Numbered from the stretch's first letter, positions 32,398 through 41,279 are shown. The stretch: DNA of 64,000 nt from Boseongicola aestuarii (GCF_900184815.1 NZ_FXXQ01000003.1:124001-188000); one strand, 5' to 3'. The notes: generated from the sequence alone by a model not told the origin. Translations and numbers: made by a program.

Positions 32398-33203
32398 CGG
32401 ACCGGCGGTTCCTTGCGCCAGGGCATGCGGCGGCCGGAGAGGCGAGGGGTCTTGTGGAGTGCGCATTCTTGCGAGCCGCACCGGATGGTGCGTGCGATCG
32501 CCAGCTTTTGATCGGGGACCGGTTCGACGTGCTGGAGGTCATCGAAGGGTTTGCGTTCGGGGTCTCGGTCAAGGACGGATACCTGGGGTATTTGCCACTT
32601 GCGACGCTAGGGGCCCCTGTCGCGCCGACCCATTGGGTTTCGGCGCTTTTGACGCGCCTCTGGCCGTCTCCTTCGATCAAGAGCGAGCCGGTGTCGTTCT
32701 TGCCGATGACGGCGCGTTTGCGTGTCTTGAGGCAAGCCGGAGGGTGGTGCGAGATAGAGGTGCCGGGCGGGACGGGGTTTGTTCCGGTTGCGCATCTGCG
32801 TGAACTTGGAGACTGGGCGGACAGCGTCGTCGCAACAGCGCGGGCGTTTCTGGGAACGCCATATGTCTGGGCCGGAAACGAGCCAAGCGGGATCGATTGT
32901 TCTGGGTTGGTTCAGGTCGCCTTTCGCAGCGGTGGTTTTGCTTGTCCGCCGGACAGCGATGTTCAGGCGGCGATGGACGGGCGCGCGCTGGGGGCTGAAG
33001 AGGCGTTGCAGGCCGGGGATTTGGTGTTCTGGAAGGGGCATGTTGCCATTGCGAGCGGCGAGCGCACGCTCGTTCATGCGAATGCGCATCACATGGCGGT
33101 GGTAGAGGAAACGGTCGAGGCGGCTGTCGCTCGGATTGCGGCGAGCGATACGGGGCCGGTGACGCTGCGATTGCGACCGGATTGGGTGGTACTTCGCGGT
33201 TAG
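32394..33203 (+). CDS. NlpC/P60 family cysteine peptidase with SH3-like domains
   Basis: 269 residues from a GTG overlapping the upstream TGA. Seen: two SH3-like stretches (about residues 20-65 and 85-130) and a C-terminal NlpC/P60 domain with catalytic Cys169 in GIDCSGLVQ, the His in FWKGHVAIASG, and a later His in LVHANAH. Known: such enzymes cut gamma-D-Glu-DAP bonds in murein peptides. No signal peptide is visible, so it may act on recycled muropeptides in the cytoplasm, consistent with its coupling to an aminopeptidase. The stop overlaps the convergent DUF2794 gene. Confidence 0.93.
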   Translation: MTDRRFLAPGHAAAGEARGLVECAFLRAAPDGACDRQLLIGDRFDVLEVIEGFAFGVSVKDGYLGYLPLATLGAPVAPTHWVSALLTRLWPSPSIKSEPVSFLPMTARLRVLRQAGGWCEIEVPGGTGFVPVAHLRELGDWADSVVATARAFLGTPYVWAGNEPSGIDCSGLVQVAFRSGGFACPPDSDVQAAMDGRALGAEEALQAGDLVFWKGHVAIASGERTLVHANAHHMAVVEETVEAAVARIAASDTGPVTLRLRPDWVVLRG

Positions 33204-33547
33204 TCTATGGCGCGGATGAGTTTGCGCTCAAGGACACGCAGGACGGTTTTCAAGTCGTGGCCGCGTTTGAGAATCTGTCCGTCCATAGCGATCACCGAAT
33301 ACATCCCCTGTTTGCCGCGCAGCTTGGGACGTTTTTCGATCCGATAGATCGGGTGCTCGGCTGTCCGGCGAAACACGGAGAAGATAGCCACGTCCCTGAG
33401 GAAGGACATACCGTAATCGCGCCACTCTCCAGCCGCGACCATTTGCCCGTAAACACCTAGAATCAAAGAAAGTTCCGTTCGATGAAAGGCGACCTGATCG
33501 GTCGGCTTGCCGGTGTTAGGAAAGGGGGTGGTGTTTTGGATGTTCAT
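33200..33547 (-). CDS. DUF2794 protein
   Basis: 115 residues. Seen: FHRTELSLILGVYGQMVAAG, FSVFRRTAEHPIYRIEK and MDGQILKRGHDL, the hallmark blocks of DUF2794, restricted mostly to alphaproteobacteria. Function unknown; no membrane segment. The ATG at 33547 is preferred (a frame 10 codons longer has a His/Met-rich, unusual start). Confidence 0.92.
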   Translation of the reverse strand: MNIQNTTPFPNTGKPTDQVAFHRTELSLILGVYGQMVAAGEWRDYGMSFLRDVAIFSVFRRTAEHPIYRIEKRPKLRGKQGMYSVIAMDGQILKRGHDLKTVLRVLERKLIRAID

Positions 33548-33687
33548 AGCATGAGCCTGCCTGTGGTGGAGCAGCAAATCAAGCCTCGCCTCAACTTCGC
33601 CACAAAATTACCCTTGGGGCGGCGTTATCGGCCCCTTATGTCGCCGTGTTTGGCATTCATTGAGATTATGTAGCGAACTAACGCTAT

Positions 33688-33787
33688 CCCCGGTGCCGTG
33701 GATTAACAGCCCCCACCCAGCCCGCGGCATCGGGGACCCAAGCTACCGGGATGAAAACACGCTCGCCAGGAATGGCGGGCGTTTTTT
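33688..33787 (+). ncRNA. Candidate structured small RNA or mtnP leader
   Basis: A 14-bp stem (33688-33701 with 33722-33735, two G-U pairs) encloses a C-rich 20-base loop (attaacagcccccacccagc). After a ~24-base linker comes an intrinsic terminator. The region lies between the divergent DUF2794 and mtnP genes and holds no plausible frame. It could be a free small RNA with a C-rich loop or a terminating leader for mtnP, whose ATG is ~115 bases downstream. I could not match it to a known family and found no convincing promoter by eye. Confidence 0.45.
33760..33787 (+). terminator. Intrinsic terminator between DUF2794 and mtnP
   Basis: Stem CGCTCGCC-aggaat-GGCGGGCG (one T-G pair) followed by TTTTTT. 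It lies upstream of mtnP, so it either ends a small RNA or attenuates mtnP. Confidence 0.85.
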
Positions 33788-33806
33788 CGCATTCAGAGGC
33801 TGTGTT

Positions 33807-33828
33807 TTGGTATTTTTGAAAGGGTGAA
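33807..33828 (+). repeat. Fragment of type B dispersed element
   Basis: TTGGTATTTTTGAAAGGGTG repeats the distal half of the type B element (copies at 25.0 and 63.2 kb), but the GC hairpin is missing. It lies between the terminator and mtnP. Confidence 0.5.
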
Positions 33829-33901
33829 TTGTGATCATGGTCCGGTTGCATCTGGGGGGAGCGCGTCTAGTGTTCTGGCAGAACGGAATTGGAGGCGTGA
33901 G

Positions 33902-34780
33902 ATGAGCGGTCAGACGATGATCGGAGTGATCGGTGGCAGCGGTTTGTATGAGATCGCAGGGCTGGAAGATGCGAATTGGGTGGACGTCGAAAGCCCCTGG
34001 GGCGCGCCGTCAGATCAGATTTTGACCGGTTCGTTGGGTGGTGTAGCAATGGCGTTTCTGCCGCGCCATGGGCGCGGGCATGTGCACAGTCCGACGACGG
34101 TGCCGTATCGTGCGAATATTGATGCTTTGAAGCGGCTTGGGGTTACCGATGTGATTTCGGTGTCGGCTTGCGGGTCATTTCGTGACGCGATGGCGCCGGG
34201 GGATTTTGTCGTCGTGGATCAGTTCGTGGATCGCACGATTGCGCGCGAGAAGTCATTTTTTGGAATGGGTTGTGTGGCGCATGTGAGTGTGGCGCATCCG
34301 ACCTGTCCCCGGTTGAGCGATGCCTGTGAGACGGCGGCGCGGGACGCCGGGGTGACGGTCCATAGGGGTGGGACGTATCTGGCAATGGAGGGGCCGCAGT
34401 TTTCGACCTTGGCGGAGTCGAGGATGTACCGTGAGGTTTGGGGCTGTGACGTGATTGGCATGACGAATATGCCGGAGGCGAAACTGGCACGAGAGGCGGA
34501 GCTTTGCTATGCGTCGGTGGCGATGATAACGGATTATGACTCGTGGCATCCGGATCACGGTGAGGTGGATGTCACGCAGATCATCGCGACGTTGATGGGC
34601 AATGCCGAAAAAGCGCGCACCATGGTTGCGGGTTTGCCGGCGCTTTTGGGTGCTGATCGTGAGACCTGTCCGCATGGCTGTGACCGCGCATTGGAATATG
34701 CGATTTTGACCGCGCCGGAGAAGCGTGATCCGGCGTTGGTTGCAAAGTTGGATGCGGTGGCCGGGCGGATGCTGGGCTAG
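33902..34780 (+). CDS. mtnP: S-methyl-5'-thioadenosine phosphorylase
   Basis: 292 residues from the ATG at 33902, with GGAGG seven bases upstream. Seen: GVIGGSGLYEI at the N-terminus, FLPRHGRGH, and MEGPQFSTLAES plus NMPEAKLAREAELCYA, typical of MTAP/PNP-type phosphorylases. Known: cleaves methylthioadenosine, a by-product of polyamine and SAM chemistry, into adenine and 5-methylthioribose-1-phosphate. The nearby apt gene can salvage the adenine, a sensible functional neighbour. Its stop overlaps that of the convergent DsbA-like gene. Confidence 0.95.
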   Translation: MSGQTMIGVIGGSGLYEIAGLEDANWVDVESPWGAPSDQILTGSLGGVAMAFLPRHGRGHVHSPTTVPYRANIDALKRLGVTDVISVSACGSFRDAMAPGDFVVVDQFVDRTIAREKSFFGMGCVAHVSVAHPTCPRLSDACETAARDAGVTVHRGGTYLAMEGPQFSTLAESRMYREVWGCDVIGMTNMPEAKLAREAELCYASVAMITDYDSWHPDHGEVDVTQIIATLMGNAEKARTMVAGLPALLGADRETCPHGCDRALEYAILTAPEKRDPALVAKLDAVAGRMLG

Positions 34781-35541
34781 CAGGACGCGGGTGTGTTGGC
34801 TTCGGCGGCAAGCAATTCGTCAAGGTTGCGGTCGCTGATTTCACCGATGACGAGGGTGCGGCCGATGACGAGGGCTGGGGTGCCGTAGATGCCGAGAGTT
34901 TGAGCGGCGGCCCGGCTGCGGGCAAGGCGGCTTGCCACGATCTGGCCGTCCATATCAATCAGGAGCTTTCCGGGACGCACGCCAGCCGCATCGGCGGTGT
35001 CTGCGATGTGGCGGGTGGTTGGGCGAAATTGCGAGCTGTTCAGAGCCGCCTGAAATTCCGGGTATCGCCCTTGCAGGTCGGCGGCGACGGCGGCACGGGC
35101 CGCAATGACGGATGATGGCCCGAGCAGCGGCAGTTCGTGCCATGTGATGGCTGGTTGTGAGGCTGCATCGGACGCGCGGGCGGCGAGGCGCTCGGTCAGA
35201 GTGCGGCAGTAGGGGCAGAAAAAGTCGGAAAAGGCGGCAACCGGGGCCCTTCCATCTTCAGCATCCTGAAACAAAGTTCGGCAGAGTTGTTCGGGTGACA
35301 GGGTGGTCGGGTTCGTAGTTTCGTTGCCGAGTCCTGCGAAGGCGGCGGTCGTCGAAAGTCCGCCGCGCGGTGCCGAGACTCCTTCGAAGACAGTCTTTCG
35401 CCAGCCCGGAAGGCCGTCAATGGGTTCAAAGGTCATCTTCCGCGGACGGTGGACCCAGGCCTGCCATCCTCCGCCGACGAGGGCGATGGCTCCGAGGCCA
35501 AGGAAGAGATCGCGGCGGGATGTCTTTGGTTTTTCGCTCAT
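34777..35541 (-). CDS. Tat-exported DsbA-family thiol oxidoreductase
   Basis: 254 residues from the ATG at 35541. Seen: twin-arginine signal [19 protein letters not shown] at residues 8-25, redox CPYC at 109-112, and cis-Pro region [11 protein letters not shown] near 223. Known: DsbA/DsbG-type proteins form or isomerise disulfides in the periplasm. A Tat signal implies folding or cofactor loading before export, or a membrane anchor; the uncleaved helix may tether it. A frame 15 codons longer exists but would hide the signal. It is divergent from apt with 65 bases between starts. Confidence 0.88.
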   Translation of the reverse strand: MSEKPKTSRRDLFLGLGAIALVGGGWQAWVHRPRKMTFEPIDGLPGWRKTVFEGVSAPRGGLSTTAAFAGLGNETTNPTTLSPEQLCRTLFQDAEDGRAPVAAFSDFFCPYCRTLTERLAARASDAASQPAITWHELPLLGPSSVIAARAAVAADLQGRYPEFQAALNSSQFRPTTRHIADTADAAGVRPGKLLIDMDGQIVASRLARSRAAAQTLGIYGTPALVIGRTLVIGEISDRNLDELLAAEANTPASC

Positions 35542-35606
35542 TGTCACTTGCCAAACCTTGGTGTGCGGGATGTGATGTCCAAGCAAGCGACCAGACAGGG
35601 CCGGAC

Positions 35607-36149
35607 ATGAACACCACCAAAAAGACCGTCAAAGATTATATTCGCACGATTGTGGATTTCCCGCATGAAGGCATTTTGTTTCGGGATGTCACAACACTTT
35701 TTGCTGATCCGCGCGGATTTCGGATGTGTATTGATCAGTTGCTACACCCTTATGCAGGCGAGCGTATCGATAAGGTCGTAGGTCTTGAGGCGCGGGGCTT
35801 CATCATCGGGGGGGCGATTGCGCATCAGTTGTCGGTTGGTTTCGTGCCTATTCGCAAGAAGGGCAAACTACCCGGAAAGACATTGGCGCAGGCATACAAG
35901 CTTGAGTATGGCGAGGCGATCATGGAGGTCCATGACGATGCGGTTCAGCCCGGTGAAAAGGTGCTGGTCGTTGATGATCTGCTGGCCACGGGGGGAACGG
36001 CGGAGGCCGGGATAAAGCTGTTGGAGCAGATGGGCGCAGATATTATTGGCTGCGCGTTCATCATTGATTTGCCCGACCTTGGGGGCCGCAAGCGGCTTGA
36101 AGCGCTGGGCATGGACGTCGAAGTGCTGTGCGAGTTCGAGGGGCTATGA
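35607..36149 (+). CDS. apt: Adenine phosphoribosyltransferase
   Basis: 180 residues. Seen: [15 protein letters not shown] at the N-terminus, [10 protein letters not shown], and the PRPP-binding [14 protein letters not shown]. Known: makes AMP from adenine and PRPP. The much longer frame begins inside the divergent DsbA-like gene and is not used. Pairs functionally with mtnP upstream in MTA salvage. A strong terminator follows. Confidence 0.97.
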   Translation: MNTTKKTVKDYIRTIVDFPHEGILFRDVTTLFADPRGFRMCIDQLLHPYAGERIDKVVGLEARGFIIGGAIAHQLSVGFVPIRKKGKLPGKTLAQAYKLEYGEAIMEVHDDAVQPGEKVLVVDDLLATGGTAEAGIKLLEQMGADIIGCAFIIDLPDLGGRKRLEALGMDVEVLCEFEGL

Positions 36150-36238
36150 GTTCTGCACCGTTGAGACGCGTTCATTAAGGTTAATTTAAGCCTTGCGGAG
36201 TAATTCGAGCAGGCATGCAGGTACCAGACGAGTAATGA

Positions 36239-36270
36239 CCCCGCCGAAACGTTCGGCGGGGTTCTTGTTT
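36239..36270. terminator. Intrinsic terminator between convergent apt and FAD dehydrogenase
   Basis: Perfect 10-bp stem CCCCGCCGAA-acg-TTCGGCGGGG, followed on the plus strand by TTCTTGTTT. It can serve both directions, but the T-rich side favours apt. Confidence 0.88.
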
Positions 36271-36284
36271 GCGTGTTTGACTAT

Positions 36285-37694
36285 TCAGGTGATGACGACG
36301 CCGGGGTTGAGGATGCCGTTCGGGTCGAGGGCGTTCTTGAGGGTCCGCATCGCCGTCAGTTTCGCAGGATCACCATAGCGCGCGAGGTCTGCGGTCTTCA
36401 GGCGCCCGATCCCATGTTCGGCGCTGAAGCTTCCGCCCCGTTCGACGACGTTATCGTGCACGCGGTCTGAAATCTTGGCGGCGACGCCCGCGAAGTCTTT
36501 TCGGTCTTTTCCGGCGGGTGGGTAGACGTTGTAATGGAGGTTGCCGTCTCCGAGGTGGCCGAAGCAATTGATGCGCACAGGGGCGATTTTCGCGAGGTTT
36601 TTGCCGGTCGTGTCGATGAATTCGGCCAAGTGCGACAGCGGCAGCGAGATATCGTGGCTGGCAATGGCGCCGATGGCGCGATTGGCGAGTGGGATTGTTT
36701 CACGCACGGTCCAGAAGTCGTCGGCCTGTTGGCCGCTGGAGGCGATTAGGCCGTCGGTGACGAGATCGGCCTCATAGGCTTCTGCGAAGACCGTTTCGAG
36801 GATCGTTTGCGGGTCGGTTCCCGCTGGGGTCGCGATTTCGACGAGGACAGACCAGTCGGGGGGTGTCTCGAAGGGCTGGCGTGTGTCGGGGAATTTCTCT
36901 TTGAGAAAATGAAACCCCGTGCTGTTCAGAATTTCGAAGGCCGAGATGACTTCGCCCGCCGTGTCCCATGTGCGCGCGAGAAGATCAAGCGCGGCAGTCG
37001 GGTTGTTGACCGCAAGAAACGCCGTTGCGGTGTGCGCAGGGCGCGGCGAAAGTTTCAGCGCGGCGGCGGTAATGATGCCAAGTGTGCCCTCTGAGCCAAT
37101 GAGCAAGTGGCGCAGGTCGTAGCCGGTGTTGTCTTTGCGCAAGCGCTTCAGGCCGTGGAGAATATCGCCGTTTGGCAAGACTGCTTCAATGCCGAGGCAG
37201 AGGTCACGTGCCATACCGTAGCGCAGCACGTTGAGACCGCCGGAATTTACAGCGAGGCCCGCGCCGATCTGTGCGGTGCCTTTGCTGCCATAGGTCAGCG
37301 GGAACAGCCGGTTGATGTCGGCTGCTGCGTTGTGGATGGTCTCAAGCGTCACGCCCGCTTCGGCAATCAGGGCGTTTTCCTGCGAGTGAATGGCGCGGAT
37401 GGCGTTCATGTTTTCCAGCGACAGGATCAGGGGCTCGGGGCCTTTGGTGGTCAGTTGACCGCCGACAAGGCCGGTGCCGCCACCGTAGGGTTGAATGCCG
37501 AATTTGTGGGTATTGGCGAAGCGGATGATGGCTGCGACGTCTTCGGTGGTGCGGGGGGCTGCGACATAGGTTGGCAGGCCGGTCCATTTGCCGCGCGGTT
37601 CTTCGAGGTAGCGTTGCTCGGCGGGTTTCAGGCGCAGTTCGGGGAGCGCGGCGCCAAGGGCGCTGGCGGTATCAAGAGTGAAGGCGTTCAGCAT
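36285..37694 (-). CDS. FAD-binding 2-hydroxyacid dehydrogenase (D-lactate/glycolate/2-hydroxyglutarate type)
   Basis: 469 residues. Seen: PCMH-type FAD domain with PYGGGTGLVGGQ near residues 67-79 and GSEGTLGIITAAAL, and a C-terminal FAD-oxidase domain with HLGDGNLHYNV and a C-terminal EHGIGRLK. Known: this GlcD-like family oxidises D-2-hydroxyacids and feeds electrons to quinones or ETF; D-lactate, glycolate and D-2-hydroxyglutarate cannot be told apart here. No glcE/glcF partner genes are adjacent, which makes a single-subunit D-lactate or 2-HG dehydrogenase more likely than glycolate oxidase. Confidence 0.92.
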   Translation of the reverse strand: MLNAFTLDTASALGAALPELRLKPAEQRYLEEPRGKWTGLPTYVAAPRTTEDVAAIIRFANTHKFGIQPYGGGTGLVGGQLTTKGPEPLILSLENMNAIRAIHSQENALIAEAGVTLETIHNAAADINRLFPLTYGSKGTAQIGAGLAVNSGGLNVLRYGMARDLCLGIEAVLPNGDILHGLKRLRKDNTGYDLRHLLIGSEGTLGIITAAALKLSPRPAHTATAFLAVNNPTAALDLLARTWDTAGEVISAFEILNSTGFHFLKEKFPDTRQPFETPPDWSVLVEIATPAGTDPQTILETVFAEAYEADLVTDGLIASSGQQADDFWTVRETIPLANRAIGAIASHDISLPLSHLAEFIDTTGKNLAKIAPVRINCFGHLGDGNLHYNVYPPAGKDRKDFAGVAAKISDRVHDNVVERGGSFSAEHGIGRLKTADLARYGDPAKLTAMRTLKNALDPNGILNPGVVIT

Positions 37695-37725
37695 TTGAGA
37701 CGTTGGTCTTTCGCGAGGCGGGGTG

Positions 37726-38559
37726 TCAATCTTCCATAGTCAGGAAACGGGGTTCTAACACAACCACTGTCGGACGGCTTGGCAGCGTGCGAAGGGACAC
37801 TTCCAGCGATGTTTCGCCGCTACGGTCGATGTCGAAGTCATCCGAGATGCTGGTCAGAAAGCGTTCAAGCGATTGGCGGGAAAACCAGTGCATTGGCAGG
37901 ACGATGGATGATTTGAGACGCGTGATGATGCGCGTCATTGTAGGAGTGTCGACGGTGAGGCCTCCGTCTACGGCGGCCATGACGACATCGAGGCGGCCAA
38001 GGGCGGCGTATTGCTGTTCGCTTGGTTCGTGGTGGAGGTGGCCGAGGTGGCCGATACACAACCCCCCGACTTCGAAGATGAAGATCGAGTTGCCGTCCTT
38101 CACTCGCGTCACGGCATCGAAACGGTCGCGGATATCGGTGGTGACATTGCGCACCAGCATCTCGCCAAGGTCGAGGTTATAGTCGGCGGGACGACCCTCT
38201 TGCCGCCAGCCTTCAAGTATATGGGGGATGTCGGGGTTGGGAAACGCGGTCCAGTGCGTGCCGTGCGCGTTGTTCATCGTAACGATATCGGGGGTCTTGG
38301 TCACAGGACCGATGAAGCCATTGTAATCGGTGATTGCGCTTAGGCCGCCAGCCGTCCGAAGGAGGAACATCGAATGGTCGATGTAGGTCAGGCGGACGGT
38401 GAATTCGTCGGGCAGGGGGGCTTGCCAACTGGCCTGTTGGATGAACTCGAGACCGGGATCTGCGTTGGCGATTGCGATGCAATGGCTGATGCGGCGATCC
38501 TGGGCTGTCGTGGTAGTCGCAAGCAAAGCAAAGAGGCAGGCAAGGGCTAGACGGCGCAT
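37726..38559 (-). CDS. Exported MBL-fold (UlaG-like) metallo-hydrolase
   Basis: 277 residues from the ATG at 38559, which has AAGGA nine bases upstream and gives a signal peptide (MRRLALACLFALLATTTTAQ). Seen: TYIDHSMFLLRT and FEVGGLCIGHLGHLHH, then LPMHW near residue 217, the His pattern of lactamase_B_3/UlaG-like proteins. The classical HxHxDH motif is not seen; metal ligands would be a reduced set. Substrate unknown. It ends 31 bases before the FAD dehydrogenase start, possibly one transcript. Confidence 0.8.
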   Translation of the reverse strand: MRRLALACLFALLATTTTAQDRRISHCIAIANADPGLEFIQQASWQAPLPDEFTVRLTYIDHSMFLLRTAGGLSAITDYNGFIGPVTKTPDIVTMNNAHGTHWTAFPNPDIPHILEGWRQEGRPADYNLDLGEMLVRNVTTDIRDRFDAVTRVKDGNSIFIFEVGGLCIGHLGHLHHEPSEQQYAALGRLDVVMAAVDGGLTVDTPTMTRIITRLKSSIVLPMHWFSRQSLERFLTSISDDFDIDRSGETSLEVSLRTLPSRPTVVVLEPRFLTMED

Positions 38560-38626
38560 GGGCAAGGTCCTTGGAGCTGTTTTCTGCTTCAAAGATAGAT
38601 CAGCGTTGGCCGAGGGCAAAAGCAGA

Positions 38627-38654
38627 AAGGGCCGCCCCAATCGGGACGGCCCTT
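38627..38654 (-). terminator. Terminator for the VPLPA-CTERM gene
   Basis: Imperfect 12-bp stem AAGGGCCG(C)CCC-aatc-GGG(A)CGGCCCTT followed on the minus strand by TCTGCTTTT. It lies between the frameshifted gene and the exported MBL gene. Confidence 0.7.
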
Positions 38655-38679
38655 AGTCTCACACTGTGAGAAGTGTCGC

Positions 38680-39352
38680 TTAGCTGCGCTTGCGGCGCAT
38701 CATGGCGATACCGCCCATGCCAACCAGCAGCAGAGGTAGAGTTGCCGGAAGCGGGATCGGTGTCAGGTCGCCGTTGACTTTCAGCACCGATGGATCGCCG
38801 TTTGTTGCGACATACAGAAGGCTGAATTCACCGCCGTCGAAGCCGAAGACTTCGGTTGTCTTGACGGTGTTCGGACCTTCGCGCCCACCAATACGGACGC
38901 CATCGTCACCGACTGCGACGCCGTCGTCGTGTTCGATCACGAAGTCGCCAACCATGTTCAGTATCGTTGTGAACAGGAAGAAGGTGGTTGTGGCCGTGCC
39001 GTCACCGATGCTTGGCTTGCTGAGTTGCAGCGCTCCGAAGTCGGTGTCGAGGCCGGTGACGGTTCCGCCGCCGGTTGCCAGCCAGTCGGCGATGGTTGTG
39101 CCGTCGGATCCGTCGAACGTTCCGAAGTGCAGATCGCCTTCGTATGTGAAATCGTCACGCGGATTCACATACGAAGGCGATCATCGCGTTATAGGCCGCT
39201 TCGGCGTTCTCGATTGTTGCTTTGGAAGCATCACGGTCCAATTCTACGGCATTCACAGCCGTGACTTCAAAGAAACCGTTCAAAGTTGCCGCGCTGGCGC
39301 TAGTCGCCATTGCAGCCGCGACGATGGACGCCGCAAAAATAGATTTTAGCAT
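38680..39352 (-). pseudogene. VPLPA-CTERM exported protein, frameshifted
   Basis: Two frames together form one protein. The 5' part (start ATG at 39352 with GGGGA upstream) has a signal peptide MLKSIFAASIVAAAMATSASA and mature residues to ...AAYNAMIAFVCESA, ending at TGA 39155-39157. The 3' part, in another frame, runs DDFTYEGDLHFGTFDGSDG... and ends in a sorting signal PIPLPATLPLLLVGMGG plus MMRRKRS. Known: VPLPA-CTERM tails are sorted by exosortase-type systems in Rhodobacterales. A single indel separates the halves, within a perfect 19-bp inverted repeat. It could be a recent loss, a reversible mutation or a sequencing/assembly error. Confidence 0.75.
39132..39182. repeat. Perfect 19-bp inverted repeat across the frameshift
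   Basis: GATCGCCTTCGTATGTGAA at 39132-39150 and its exact complement at 39164-39182 with a 13-base spacer. Both arms lie within the VPLPA-CTERM gene, and the right arm covers the only window in which the two reading frames can be joined. Confidence 0.95.
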
Positions 39353-39668
39353 GATTTTCCCCACACTTGTTACAAACGGTGATTGCGTATCATGACGAAT
39401 TAACTCGGGCAATTGGCTAGGTTTCTGAATTTGTTGCAAAATTCTCAACAAAAAGACAGGTTTTCCAGTATTGGTCCGTCATCGGATGTGAATGGTGTCT
39501 GGCTTGGGTCTGCACGCCGATTCTGGCGAAATCCTGCTGCTTGAATTTTGATTTGCAAAGCGCCTTGAAGGACTGACAAACCGCCGTTGTAGCCTCACAC
39601 GGTTTCTGAAAGAGTGCAGCCGGCAAAAGTGACCCGCAAACTGAAAAAGTCGATAAGGAAAATGTAGC
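39353..39668. other. Intergenic region between VPLPA-CTERM gene and glpD
   Basis: About 315 AT-richer bases holding divergent promoters. A hairpin-like GAATTT-gttgca-AAATTC lies near 39426-39443. A weak minus-strand pair TTGCCC/TACGCA with 17-base spacing could serve the VPLPA gene. AAGGAAAA precedes glpD. No gene or clear GlpR operator seen. Confidence 0.4.
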
Positions 39669-41249
39669 ATGGCCGATCGCGCTGTGGATTTGTTCATCAT
39701 CGGAGGCGGCATCAACGGCACTGGCATTGCGCGGGACGCGCAAGGGCGCGGGCTGCAGGTGAAGCTTGCTGAGATGAATGACCTCGCTTCGGCGACTTCC
39801 TCGGCTTCGACGAAGCTTTTCCACGGTGGTTTGCGATATCTCGAGTACTTCGAAATCGAGTTGGTCAAGAAGGCCCTGGTCGAGCGCGAAACGCTGTTAA
39901 AGGCGATGCCGCATATTTCGTGGCCGATGCGCTTTGTGTTGCCCTATCACAAGGACATGCGGTTCGAGAATTCGACGCCCGCGTCGAAGCTGTTGAACAT
40001 CTTCATGCCCTGGATGCGCGGGCGGCGTCCCGGCTGGATGATCCGGCTGGGATTGTACGCCTATGACAACCTTGGTGGCCGCGAGATTTTGCCGGGTACG
40101 AAGACGGTCAACCTCAAGCGCGATCCGGCGGGTGCGGCTTTGGATGATAAGTTCGAAAAGGCCTATGAGTATTCAGACTGTTGGGTCGAAGATGCCCGAT
40201 TGGTGGCGCTGAACGCCCGCGATGCCGCGGAACGCGGAGCAACGATTTTGGTGCGCACGCGGGTTTTGACGGCGGAACGCGAAGGCGATCTTTGGCGGAT
40301 CGAAACGCTGGATCTGATGACGGGCGGGCGACATACGCATCTGGCGAGGGCTATCGTGAACGCCGGTGGGCCTTGGGTTGAGGACATCGTCCGCGGCGTT
40401 GCGCGCCTGAACACAAGCGAGGGAGTCAGGCTGGTTAAGGGCTCGCACATTGTGACCAAGCGGTTGTTCGATCACGACAAGAGCTATTTCTTTCAAGGCG
40501 AGGACGGGCGGATCATCTTTGCGATCCCCTATGAGACCGATTTCACGCTGATCGGGACAACAGACCAGGAATACGAAGGCGATCCGTCCAAGGCGACCTG
40601 CAGCGCCGCCGAGGCCGATTATCTGATTAATTTCGTGAACAGGTATTTTAAGAACGATATCAGCCGCAAGGATATCATCTGGACCTACTCCGGTGTGCGT
40701 CCGCTTTATGATGACGGGGCAAAATCCGCTACTGCGGCGACGCGCGACTACGTGCTGTCGCTGGACGAGAATGGCCCGCCCATTTTAAGCGTATTCGGCG
40801 GTAAGATCACCACGTACCGCAAGCTGGCCGAACAGGCGATGGCGAAGCTTGAGCCGTTTTTCACCTATTCGAAGGGGGACTGGACGGCGGGTGTTGCGTT
40901 GCCTGGTGGGGATTTCGCCGTCGCGGATTTCGACGCACTGGTCGCGCGGGTTTTGACGGATTTTCCATTTCTGACGCCGTTCTGGGCGCGTCGACTGGTG
41001 CGTGCCTATGGCACTGACGCCTGGATGGTATTGGGCTCGGCAGCATCGGCGGACGATTTGGGCGAGGATTTTGGGGCAACGTTAACGGATGCCGAAGTAA
41101 AGTGGCTGGTGTCGAAGGAATATGCGCGATCTGCCGAAGATATCGTTTGGCGGCGTTCAAAGCTTGGCTTGCGTCTGACGCCCGCGCAGATTGCGCGGTT
41201 GGACGAAACGATGCCGCAGCCTCTGGTTGTGTCAGCCAGCAAGAACTGA
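39669..41249 (+). CDS. glpD: Aerobic glycerol-3-phosphate dehydrogenase
   Basis: 526 residues. Seen: FAD-binding DLFIIGGGINGTGIARDAQGRGL at residues 6-28, SSASTKLFHGGLRYLEY, and TYSGVRPLYDDG with VFGGKITTYRKLAE in the C-terminal half. Known: a membrane-associated flavoenzyme oxidising glycerol-3-phosphate to DHAP with electrons to quinone. Followed 30 bases later by glpK, forming a glycerol catabolic pair. No glpF, glpR or ABC importer genes are here, so uptake must be encoded elsewhere. Confidence 0.97.
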   Translation: MADRAVDLFIIGGGINGTGIARDAQGRGLQVKLAEMNDLASATSSASTKLFHGGLRYLEYFEIELVKKALVERETLLKAMPHISWPMRFVLPYHKDMRFENSTPASKLLNIFMPWMRGRRPGWMIRLGLYAYDNLGGREILPGTKTVNLKRDPAGAALDDKFEKAYEYSDCWVEDARLVALNARDAAERGATILVRTRVLTAEREGDLWRIETLDLMTGGRHTHLARAIVNAGGPWVEDIVRGVARLNTSEGVRLVKGSHIVTKRLFDHDKSYFFQGEDGRIIFAIPYETDFTLIGTTDQEYEGDPSKATCSAAEADYLINFVNRYFKNDISRKDIIWTYSGVRPLYDDGAKSATAATRDYVLSLDENGPPILSVFGGKITTYRKLAEQAMAKLEPFFTYSKGDWTAGVALPGGDFAVADFDALVARVLTDFPFLTPFWARRLVRAYGTDAWMVLGSAASADDLGEDFGATLTDAEVKWLVSKEYARSAEDIVWRRSKLGLRLTPAQIARLDETMPQPLVVSASKN

Positions 41250-41279
41250 AAACAAGGCGAATTCGGAGAGGATGACCAA

